DNA of 64,000 nucleotides, from assembly GCA_030159075.1 (NCBI GenBank), contig BROG01000230.1:124001-188000 (forward strand), in the 5' to 3' direction. Positions 11,716 to 21,006 of this stretch are shown in pieces (position 1 is the stretch's first letter; each line of letters opens with the position of its first letter). The notes below the pieces were generated by a model. That model was not told the DNA's origin and did not search any database. It was given only the letters and a program-made list of their open reading frames with translations. A program made the position numbers and the translations under genes. Source of the DNA: Atrina japonica. Lineage: Eukaryota > Mollusca > Bivalvia > Pterioida > Pinnidae.

Positions 11716-12253
11716 GAACTGGAGAAGGAATTGGTTGACTACATTCTGCACCTCGAAACTATGATGTTTGGTTTTACAACAAATGATGTTCAAGTTCTTG
11801 CCTACCAATTAGCTGTGAGAAATGGTCTACCCAACTCATTCAACAAAGACAAAGAAAAGGCTGGGAAAGATTGACTCCAAGGTTTTATGAAGCGCAATCC
11901 AGAGCTGTCATTGAGACAACCTGAGGGCTATGTCGTTCAACCCTGCTAACGTGAATACATTTTTCGATCTCTACGATTCAATAATGGACAAATACAACTT
12001 ACCACCTCATCGCATCTTCAATTGCGATGAGACTGGAATCACAATTGTCCAGGGCAAACCATAAAAATTCTGGCGAAAACTGGGAGGATTGGTGTCAGCC
12101 GAACGTGGGCAGCTCGTTATTACAGAAATATGTATGAACGTCACGGGAATATTCATACCCCCACTATTTGTATTCCCCCGGGTGAGGATGAAGCTAGAAC
12201 TTATGAATGGTGCCCCTCCAGGATCCATTTATGTCTGCAACAAGAGTGGTTGG
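11716..12253 (+). pseudogene. pogo-like transposase, 5' half
   Basis: Reading across frames gives LEKELVDYILHLETM, a Tc5-type helix-turn-helix tail (KRNPELSLRQPEG), then FFDLYDSIMDKYNLPPHRIF and NCDETGI with the first catalytic Asp, then SAERGQLVITEICMNVTGIF and PPLFVFPR. These blocks are characteristic of the DDE_1 superfamily. A Trp codon has become TGA near 11873, a frameshift lies near 11925, and another stop follows VQGKP near 12062. A possible splice acceptor (CATTCCAG) precedes the segment at about 11700. Translation would end early, so the gene is dead. Confidence 0.85.
12244..12253. repeat. LINE target-site duplication, left copy
   Basis: GAGTGGTTGG here is repeated exactly at 13920-13929, directly after the LINE poly(A) tail. 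Confidence 0.9.
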
Positions 12254-12255
12254 CT

Positions 12256-13764
12256 CAAAAGCACATAGTAAAGAAGTTTTTTGTAAAACATATAATCTTG
12301 AATGGTCTGATAGACCATTCAATGTACTGGGAATAATTTTCACACCTGATCTTCAAAATATCGAGGAACTAAATTTTGGCAACAAATTTGTAAAAATCGA
12401 AAAAGAAATAAATTCTTGGAATAAACGAAAATTATCACCACTTGGTAAAATAACTATCATCAAATCTTTACTTATTTCCAAACTTACTCATCTATTCACT
12501 ATACTACCTAAACCATCTGAAACTTGGATTAGCAATTTGGAAAAAATTCTATTCAAATTTATCTGGCATGGAAAACCAGACAAAGTGTCCAGAAAGTTAT
12601 TACAACAAGACTTCTATCTGGGTGGGTGCCGAATGACACATATTAATTCTTTTATAAAATCACTAAAACTAACATGGTTCAGAAGACTTATAAATGAAAC
12701 AAGTGATACATTAAAATCTATATTTAATTCCATATGTAAATGTGATTTCACCCTCCTATGTCAATTGGGACCAGATTATTCAAAACAATTGTCTCAAAAA
12801 ACTAACAATAAATTTTGGAAGGAGTTCTTAGTAGATTTGCATGAATTCACTATTATAACTTCAAAAAAATTTCCTTTGAATGTACCACAAAATCCACTTT
12901 GGTATAATCCTAAAATAAGCATAGATGGAAAATCAATTATCCTTAAACCCCTATTTAGAAAAGGGTTCCACATCATATCAGATCTATTCAAAGAGAATGG
13001 ACGATTTATACCATATGAAGAATTAAAGCGAAACTACAATATAAATCTACAATTTACCTCTTTCTTAGGATTAAAGAAATCTATATTAAAGACATGGCCT
13101 CACCTAGATGGAAGTCTTGAACACACTGAATGTCCTCACAAACCAGACTTTGTTAGCATTATTCTTAAGAATATGCAAGGATCAAAATACATTTATGATT
13201 TATTCTTAGAAAATATAAAACATATATCAATGGAAATCTTCATTAAACTTAAACAACAATTTTATATTTAAACCATACTACAAACTTCTACATCAGTGTA
13301 CAAAAGATCCTAAACTAAAATGGTTTCAGTATAGAATATTGTATAGAATTCTTGGTACAAATAAGAATCTTTTTGATTGCAAGATAAAAACAAACGGAGT
13401 TTGTAGTCTATGCCAATCCAATACAGAAACAATAGAACATTTATTTGTCCAATGTTATCACGCTCAACAGATATGGACACAATTAAAACAATGGATTGAA
13501 ACATGTTATACAGATTTACATTTTTCATTAGAAAATATTCTATTTGGAATTCCTGGTAAAAATAATAATGCAATTAATGTGATTTTACTACTTGTAAAAT
13601 ACTATATATTTACAAAGTCTAGACAAAATTCACACCTGAACCTCAATGAGTTACAGCATAATATTTTGTCTTATTATATTGCAGAAAAGAATTCATATGC
13701 AGTGAATATGAAACAAAAAGAATTCACTATCAAATGGAATAATGTAAAAAAACATTATAACTAA
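12256..13764 (+). pseudogene. LINE ORF2 C-terminal part, one frameshift
   Basis: The first open segment (to 13271) has the L1/Tx1-like blocks WNKRKLSPLGKITIIKSLL, SKLTHLF and FIWHGKPDKVSRKLL. After a single frameshift near 13258 the frame continues through LKWFQYRILYRILGTN to CSLCQSNTETIEHLFVQC, a CCHC-type zf-RVT zinc finger, and ends at 13764. Palm motifs and endonuclease are missing through 5' truncation. No activity is expected. Confidence 0.88.
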
Positions 13765-13880
13765 TATACATTAGAATTCCTATATATATGTATCATAATA
13801 TGACCTGGATGAAAGTTGTGTGTATGTGTGAATATACCTGTCTCTTGTATCTTATATGTTGTATTTTGTTTACATACATA

Positions 13881-13882
<2 letters not shown>

Positions 13883-13919
<37 letters not shown>
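13883..13919 (+). repeat. LINE poly(A) tail
   Basis: A run of 37 A bases ends exactly at the right target-site duplication. Confidence 0.95.
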
Positions 13920-13922
<3 letters not shown>

Positions 13923-13929
13923 TGGTTGG

Positions 13930-15002
13930 ATGCAGCTCGAAATCTTTGTGCAATGGTTCAAGCATTTCTTGCAAGCTACTGGTGCTCATTTTGGATGGAC
14001 ATGCTACACACACCAAAAATCTTGAGGTCATCAATCTTGCAATGGTGTAGTCCTCCTCTGTTTACCGCCTCATTCTTCCCATAAGATGCAACCTCTTGAT
14101 GTCAGCTTCATGAAGCCATTAATGACATATTACGACTAGGAATTAGAAAAATGGCTTCGTAACCACCCAGGTCCTGTGGTTACAACTTTCCAGGTTGCAG
14201 AATTATTCGGTAATGCTTTCACAAGAGCAGCAACTATCCAAACGGCAATGAATGGATTCAGAAAGACAGGGATATACCCAGCTAATAGGGATGTGTTTAA
14301 AGCACATGGATTTGCTGCTTGTGAGCTAATTGACAGAGAACAGAACCCCAACCCTCCACCTCTACTTCATACATTTCCCCGTATTTGATTTCACCCCAAC
14401 AAAGGAAACATCCACTATGTCTGCATAGTAGCCCATACAAGGCAAGCCTCGAAGAAATAAAAAGGGGTAAAGCTGAAAAACAGAAGGCAGCCGATCAAAG
14501 GAAGGCCCAGCGGGAAGCTTCCAAACAGTTAAACCAAACAAAGGCGAAGGAGAAAAAAAAAAGAAAATCGACAAATTCTGCTCCAGATGAACCACGTCAG
14601 CCCAAGCGTCCCAAGAAATCCACACAGAATGACAATCCGTCTGACACTGAGGAAGAGGATGCTCAGTGTATCTACTGTGGGGAAATGTGGAGTAATACCA
14701 AGCAGGATAGCATGATACAATGCACTGTTTGCCAGGAATGGGCGCACACCAAATGGGCTGGTGTCAGTGATAACGATGACGTGAGACCCTCATGTGCGAT
14801 TGCGGACAACACTTGTCAAGATGAAGTGCAACATGGATTGATTCGTGATCTGAACACACAAGTAGGTGTTTCTGAATCCATTGATTACCTCATGGGGGAT
14901 CCCTATGTGAAATTGTGTTTGGTTTTCTTCGTTTTATTTGTAGATGTCTTGAAGATTTTTTGGTTTCATGTTTTAATTAATATGTTAATTAGTGTTGGAT
15001 AA
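13930..15002 (+). pseudogene. pogo-like transposase, 3' half with C-terminal zinc finger
   Basis: After the LINE the transposase resumes: LVLILDGHATHTKNLEVINL (second catalytic Asp), MQPLDVSFMKPLM (third acidic site), then AELFGNAFTRAATIQTAMNG and FRKTGIYPANRDVF, the conserved DDE_1 end. The open frame 14385-15002 adds a long basic, coiled-coil-like stretch (KRGKAEKQKAADQRKAQREA) and then a Cys-rich finger: CIYCGEMW, QCTVCQEWAH. The finger resembles the PHD-like end of many mollusc pogo/jerky-like transposases. Stops and frame changes separate the parts. Confidence 0.85.
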
Positions 15003-15328
15003 AAAAAAACTTTTGTGTACTTCATTTTCATTAAAATGTCAAATGGGGTAAAATGGACCGGGGGTACCGTATTGCCTCGTTGGGGTGGGTCATTTTGCCT
15101 CCAACATGGGGCAAAATGGTACATTCACGATAAAAATTTCTGTGTACGTTTTTACGGAATCTGAAATAGATAGGGGTCTCCAATGATGAAGTCAGTCTTA
15201 TTTTTTCATAATGATATGGACTGTAAGGATATTGGTGTAGGAGATCTCCAAAGTTAGGGGGTCCGTTATGCCCCACCTTCCCCCTACATATGATTGTGGC
15301 GGACGTTCCCCTCCAAATGTCAGTTCTA

Positions 15329-16495
15329 TGGGGCGTCGTTTTAGTTTTTAATAACAGTCAGTGATATCACTCTTTCGAGGAGGTGATATCACTTATTCAA
15401 TAAGTGATATCACCTATTCGAATGGGTGATATCACCCATTAGAATACCGAATAAGTGATATCACTTATTTGAATAAGTGATATCTCCTATTTGAAAGTGA
15501 TTTCACCTATTCGAATAGGTGATATCACTTATACGAATAAGTGATATCACTTATAAAAACGAATAAGTGATATCACCAATTCGTATAACTGATATCACTC
15601 TTTCGAATAGGTGATATCACTCTTTCAAATAGTAGATATTACTTTATACGTTTTATGGGTGATATCACCTATTTGTATAAGTGATATCACCTTTTCGAAT
15701 TGGTGATATCACTTTACAAAACGAATAAGTGATATCACTCATTCGAATATTCAAATTTGGAAACAGTAAAAACCTTATGCTCCCCATCTCTTTCATAAAT
15801 GTTGATCTGCAGTGGATATCACTAGGCCTATATCTAGGGAAGAACAAAACGCAAAGGACGATATTACGGTATCGTGACAAAGGCGCAGCGCTGCAGAATC
15901 GGAATCATCTCCCGTGTATGTTGTAGGATTTGGACGAAATTCAGCATTCAAAGCAGACAAAGCCGCCGAAACGATACCGCCGACTCCTGCCATTTTGAAC
16001 TAGGGTTCGAATTCACCTCAAAATTGTTTTTAAAGTGGTTGAACTTAAAACACCCTATATAATTCCTTGGACCAAATGTAAGGAAACAACAAAATAAAAA
16101 AATTAAAATGCCCAAGATGACACAAGTCATATTTTTGTAAGACCCAGGAATATATTTGATTTTTGTGTAGGGAGCATTAATTGGCATTGATTCATAAGTG
16201 ATATCACCTATTCGAATAGGTGATATCACTTTAAAAAACGAATAAGTGATATCACTTATTCGATTAGGTGATATCACTCATTCATTTGAATAGGTGATAT
16301 TTTTCATTTGAATAGGTGATATCACTCATTCGAATAGGTGATATCACTCGTTCGTATATAACTGATATCACTTAAGAATTTATAAAAGTGATATCACCTA
16401 TTCGCATAAGTGATATCACCTATTCGAATGAGTGATATCACCTATTCGAAAGAGTGATATCACTAACTGGTATTAAAAATTTAAACGGCGCCCCA
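15329..16495. mobile_element. 1.17-kb foldback element with GTGATATCAC palindrome arrays
   Basis: The ends are TGGGGCGTCG and, reverse complemented, TGGGGCGCCG, flanked on both sides by TA. Inverted similarity continues about 50 bp inward. Subterminal blocks at 15356-15740 and 16190-16470 contain 13 and 10 exact copies of the palindrome GTGATATCAC, spaced about 18-20 bp by linkers such as TTATTCGAATAG. The middle (15755-16190) is unique and holds a small open frame on the minus strand. TA duplication points to a Tc1/mariner-superfamily transposase in trans; repeated palindromes are probably transposase-binding sites. Confidence 0.8.
15793..15993 (-). CDS. 66-residue open frame inside foldback element (captured exon?)
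   Basis: ATG with favourable context (AAAATGG) at 15993. The frame begins MAGVGGIVSAALSALNAEF and runs to a stop at 15793. Base composition is clearly more GC-rich and codon-like than the surrounding element. I do not recognise the protein. It may be a host first exon picked up by the element (transduplication) or a chance frame. An internal GT after CACGATACC could be a donor. Confidence 0.35.
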   Translation of the reverse strand: MAGVGGIVSAALSALNAEFRPNPTTYTGDDSDSAALRLCHDTVISSFAFCSSLDIGLVISTADQHL

Positions 16496-16519
16496 TACTA
16501 GTAAATGAGGACTAGTGAT

Positions 16520-16800
16520 ATATTGTCTTGATGGGATCTCTATCGGTCATGATATTGCAAACATTGCCCATCATGGGCGTCATGGAAATAATTTTACCAA
16601 CGACTTTAGCTAACTCTCTGGCTGTGAATTTAGGAAAACGACTGGTGACGCTTTGTAGACCACTGACGGCCATTCCTCTGTACATAACCGTTTTTCTAAT
16701 AACTTAGAAATTTCTAAAGAAAGGAAGTCTGCGTTTAAATTTGCAGATCTATAGTTACGAAAATACATTACGGGAGGCATGACCAGATTCAATATTTTCA
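16520..16800 (-). pseudogene. DIRS-like retrotransposon fragment, RNase H region
   Basis: The minus strand reads SRFPKFTARELAKVVGKIIS followed by MTPMMGNVCNIMT, resembling the segment after the RNase H domain of DIRS-type polyproteins (TAR-LA---G-IISM---GNV---MT). Upstream frames contain stops. It is a short decayed remnant directly beside the foldback element. Confidence 0.5.
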
Positions 16801-17111
16801 GTCAAAACATACAGACTAAGCTCCTATTCCCCGCCACTTCCTGATATATATGTCTTTTCAGACTATGCTTACAGGTTAGTTTGCGTGTTAAACTATTCGA
16901 CGACTTTTCTCTGTGCAGTTTATTTATTCCCATCCACCCACCCATTATTTGCTAATTAAATATTTCATGCATTTAAAATTTAATGCCTTTATTTTTGTGT
17001 AGAATTGGACTGAAGGAAGACTGATGTGTTTTATGTGTTTTTGTTATTGTATACTGATTAAACTCAAACTGCACTTTCAGAGCGTTTCTCATCGGCTATA
17101 CATTTATATTA
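16801..17111. other. Non-coding stretch, no gene seen
   Basis: AT-rich sequence without a supported feature. Confidence 0.5.
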
Positions 17112-17195
17112 ATTGTTTGGAGCTCTACTGATGAAGTCAAATTGACAGAAACGATCGTCTTGAGCATTATAACTTTGACATTATGTTTAGAATAT
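17112..17195. repeat. Solo end block of dispersed repeat family A
   Basis: GGAGCTCTACTGATGAAGTC is followed by ATTGACAGAAACGATCGTCT and ends AACTTTGACATTATG. A short deletion removes the central ATATC of the copy at 2212. Confidence 0.75.
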
Positions 17196-17936
17196 AATAT
17201 AACGTCTTTGTGTTTATTTTCAAGATTTATGTTCGTTTGAATTAAACGAATAAGAACATAACAATAAAAAAATATCATTTAATAGTAATCAATACATTTT
17301 ATGCTTATAAAAAAATTCTCGATTAAATTAATTACTCTACATTGCTGTTTTGGTAGTCTGGGAAGAGAACTGATTAGATAATATATTCGTTTTAATTGTT
17401 GATATTCCCTCAACTCAGTAATGTTGACTTAAGTAGATATCTTGGGATCAAGTCAAAGCACATTTTGCAGTATTGAGTTAATAACACGTTATATTGATCG
17501 GGAATTACATCAGCAACATAAACTTCAATATTGAAATTTCCAAATCACACTTTTATTAGTAAATATTTGAATTAACGTAAAAAAAGTATCAATTCGCTGA
17601 GAAATGTAGGAAATGAAGATTTGTCAAAATATGTGTTATAAAAAATTCAGTCCGGCGTCCTTTGATAATTTTAAGATATTTTGAATTTGCTTTTAAATGT
17701 TACTTTTCAATTATTACATAACAAAACACATTTATGACAAAATTGCTTACAATTCTTGGCCACAATTAATAAGCAAATGAGGTTTGGGTCGAGTTACATG
17801 TGATTCCCGTACTTTGTATTGGCTTCTCCCTGTGAAGTTTGAGATTCTAGAAGCTGTGTCGTTCAAGTGATGAGAAACTCGCGGCAGTCATTAAAGTTGG
17901 GGAAAATGTTAAATATGTACATATATTGACCTAGAT

Positions 17937-18215
17937 AGTTTGTTTGTTTGTTTATTGTTGTTTAACGTCCCACTGAAGAATATTTCACTCATATGGAGAC
18001 GTCATCAATGCCGGTGAAGGGCTTCAATTTTTGCCTATGCTCGACACTTACAGTCATTGAGCAGTGAGGGTTCTTTAACGTGCCGACACCTACTGTGATA
18101 CGGGGCCACGGTTTTAACTCTCATCCGAAGGACAGGAAACCAACCTGCCCCCGGCTGGACTCGAACTCACGACCTCACGATCAAGAGTCGAGCACGCTAC
18201 CGACTGACCTTAGAT
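17937..18215 (-). mobile_element. tRNA-derived SINE, copy 1
   Basis: Read on the minus strand, the head at about 18210 has a tRNA-like A box (CAGTCGGTAGCGTGC) and B box (GAGTTCGAGTCC). The body includes CCTTCGGATGAGAGTTAAAA and CACGTTAAAGAACCCTCACT, and the tail is (CAAA)n at 17937-17955. The sequence is near-identical in layout to 56893-57178. This is the mollusc SINE type with a tRNA head and conserved body. The internal Pol III promoter is visible but the copy is probably inactive. Confidence 0.85.
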
Positions 18216-20454
18216 ATTTTACAAGTGCTACTGACGGTAAGTACAGTACGGGTACAATATCTTCCTATCGTATAGAAAATTGTATGTCTATGCTACGATT
18301 TATATAAGCATAAGGCTTTATAATCATATCGATCGCTGATCTATGTAGTTTGTAATAAAAGCATAATGAATACATCGTCAGTACTCATGTGATAAAATGG
18401 TAATTGGAATAAACAATTGTTATATTTTCATGGTCATGATTGTACTTATCGTGATGATATTTATGCCCTGGACATTCTATTGATTTATAATTTGGTATCT
18501 GAAAATGTTTTATACTGCTAATTCGTTAACTCAGGAAATAACATGACAATATCAAGACTGAATTGCTTGTCGTTTGTTTTAATATCTGAACATTAAGATG
18601 AATAACCGAAAACACTGAAGAGCCATTAATTCAAATGGACAGATCCAACGTCACATTAGAACCAATAGATGGAATAGTCTAAATTGAGGTACTCGTGTTT
18701 GATTTTAAATTTTGACCTGGGTTTATTTCACCTGGCCCTATCTCGGTTGGGACTCAGAATTGTTCCTCGTGTTGGGACTGTTTATATAGCTAATTTGTTG
18801 TATTCTAATCACTGGTAATTTTGGTTATTCATTATACTTCAATGACATCGCTATTAGTTTCATTTCTTGTACAGTCATATGTTTAAAGGGGCATTAGCTG
18901 CGGGTTTTTTCCGGAACAAATTTCTGTCCTTTTTCACTACTTAGATTGATATACAATTTGCTAGTCCAGATTTTCCACATCACTCTTAAAGGGGCATTAG
19001 CTGTGTTTATAACAAAAACTATTTCCATTTTTTTCTACTTTTACTAATTGTACTTGATGTACAATAACAAATAAGAGCTATACATCGGCATAAAAAATCT
19101 TATATTGCTATATATTTTGTGAAAATAAAGTCAGGTCCCGTGTGGTATTCATATACAAACAGTAAAGTTGAGTTAAAAGTGAAAAGAGCCTAACTGGGTT
19201 TCTGAAGCAATTTTCACAAAATCTATAGGGATTTAAGAATTGTTATACCTATGTACATCTCTTTCTTGTTCGTAATGCGTTATCAATGTTAGCCCTCATT
19301 TTATGATAGAAAATTCTTTGTCATATGATATTTTGTGGTTTTCTTAGGATAAATATGAGTCAATAACAAACATTGTCTAAACTCGTCTCCGGCGTATTCA
19401 CCTTGAATTATTTTTAATATGTTTTTCTTTGGGCATATTTTAAGTTTACAATTGAACTAGAGCACACTATACATCACAAAATACAAATAAACATACATTT
19501 TTATGTTTTATTTTAAAATATAATGGTCCCAAAGTTTGACACCTGCCAAAATGTCCGAGGCAGTTTCTTGACGATCATATCATTCTTAAAAATATATTGC
19601 TGGTTTTCACTTAACTGATAGATAGCGTAATACATTTTAAATTTGTTGAAGAAATTTTATTCTAATCAAAGTATTTTTATATTTAAATTTTACCTTTTAA
19701 ATTTTTGTCTGTACAATTCCTTTCCGTTACCACTGCATTTTTTCACTTTCTAAAATGCTTGAAAGACCCAGATTTATTTACATGTATTCATAATGTATTT
19801 GATCGGCAACATTTCTTGAATTCAAAACATCACATGAATAGCTTAAGGGGTAGTCACATAAATATTTGAGCCCATCCAAGGTAAGAATTCATAGTAGGAT
19901 ACTTTTTGTGGTTTCTTCCTGTTACCGTGTTTTTAGGTACTTTTTGAGAATGTTTTATGTGAAAGGCATACTGCTAAGTGTGTTTTATGATTATTTAGTG
20001 AATATCATATATCACAGGAGATGCCCTTACACTTGATGAATATAAATGAAAAAAGTTCTGAGTAATTCTTTTCTGTTACTTTCCTTCATGTTACCAGTTA
20101 CAAAGTAACACTAAAGCCATATTTGGAAACAGGACTTAAATTATTACTTATTTTCCCATTTCAATTAATTTCTGTTTAACAATATTGATACACCTATTTT
20201 TGTCTTTTTAATATCCACAGAAAATAATAACTAATGGAGTAAAATGTGTTGTTTTATTTCTTCATTTCCAGAGAGGATATAAAAGCTACAAGTAACAGGA
20301 AAGAATCGCATGGTAACAGGAACAACAGTATTCTCCTGATCTGTCAAACAGTTTATTTGGAATTAAGACATTAATATTATGTATGTTAAAAGAATAATAT
20401 TACAAAACACAATTAAGATAGAAAAAAGTAGAATATTTACCCTTGGTAACAACA
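18216..20454. other. Non-coding stretch with a short duplication
   Basis: No coding region is supported. AAAGGGGCATTAGCTG occurs at about 18886 and 18989, so 18880-19010 is a duplicated unit of a dispersed repeat. The rest is AT-rich. Confidence 0.55.
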
Positions 20455-20750
20455 GCTTACGATATCGTTTCTGTCAATCAGACTTCATCAGTTGAGCTCC
20501 AATTTAAAAGTTATGTGTATTTTCTAAAGAGAAAGTGGTATCATACAAGGCCAAACAATATCTCAAAAGTATAGCCGAAATCCGTCTAAGAGTAACCACT
20601 AAAATAAAAAATGACTATCTTAGCTTTAGAATTTTTTTTAAATTTAAATGGTGTTATCAGTGCCAAATATTACTTTAGTATAAGATGAACAGCTGGTACC
20701 GAAATACCAGGTACTAGGTTTATGTATACCCTCGGGGACTCAAACAGTGG
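20455..20750. mobile_element. Dispersed repeat family A, reverse copy
   Basis: This is the reverse complement of the body and right end block of 2212-2625: ACGATATCGTTTCTGTCAAT, AGAAAGTGGTATCATACAAG, then TACCAGGTACTAGGTTTATG. It lacks the second end block, so it is truncated at about 20750. Confidence 0.75.
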
Positions 20751-20823
20751 GTCGGAGTAATACAGATAAAGGTTCTATGTAACGAGCAAGAAATAAATTG
20801 TTTACTGTTTTCCATGTTTAATA

Positions 20824-21006
20824 TACAGTGAAAAATATATTTAACGACCTCCTTATGGACACATGAAAACCGGTCTTTATAGGAAGGTGGTCTTTATATA
20901 GCAGTTGATCTGTACACAAATGGTACTGTTGGGGACAGCAAAAAAAACGGTCTTTGTGACCAGGTAGTCTTTATACACAGGAAGTCCTAAAGCAAGTTTT
21001 ACTGTA
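20824..21006. mobile_element. MITE with TACAGTRAAAC ends, copy 1
   Basis: Left end TACAGTGAAAA; right end reverse complement TACAGTAAAACTTGC. The interior has GGTCTTTATAGGAAGGTGGT, shared with 37974-38100. CAGT ends beside TA are typical of pogo/Tc1-type non-autonomous elements. Confidence 0.7.

Larger units (their letters stand above)
12254..13919 (+). mobile_element. 5'-truncated L1/Tx1-like LINE with poly(A) tail
   Basis: The insert is bounded by a 10-bp target duplication (12244-12253 and 13920-13929) and ends in an A run at 13883-13919. It begins inside the reverse transcriptase thumb (KTYNLEWSDRPFNVLGIIF) and runs to the 3' end of ORF2. It lies within the second-domain junction of the pogo transposase, in the same orientation. 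A clean duplication and long A tail suggest a fairly recent insertion by target-primed reverse transcription. Confidence 0.9.
10991..15311 (+). mobile_element. pogo/Tigger-like DNA transposon, split by a LINE
   Basis: Terminal inverted repeats GGGGAAYGTCCGC lie at 10991-11003 and 15299-15311. Between them is a CENP-B/DDE_1-type transposase pseudogene in the plus orientation, interrupted by a 1.67-kb LINE. Without the LINE the element would be about 2.65 kb, a normal size for pogo-like elements. The flanks do not show a clear TA duplication (GTA on the left, TCC on the right), so the exact ends are uncertain. Confidence 0.65.

Noticed and set aside
15356..16470. Possible CRISPR array (palindromic repeats at regular spacing)
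   Set aside because: Linkers are near-identical rather than unique, the blocks are inverted relative to each other, and the whole has TIRs and a TA duplication, so it is a transposon.
18100..18210. Possible minus-strand tRNA gene (A and B boxes)
   Set aside because: It does not fold into a full cloverleaf with a proper acceptor stem, is fused to a SINE body and is repeated at 57100-57178.
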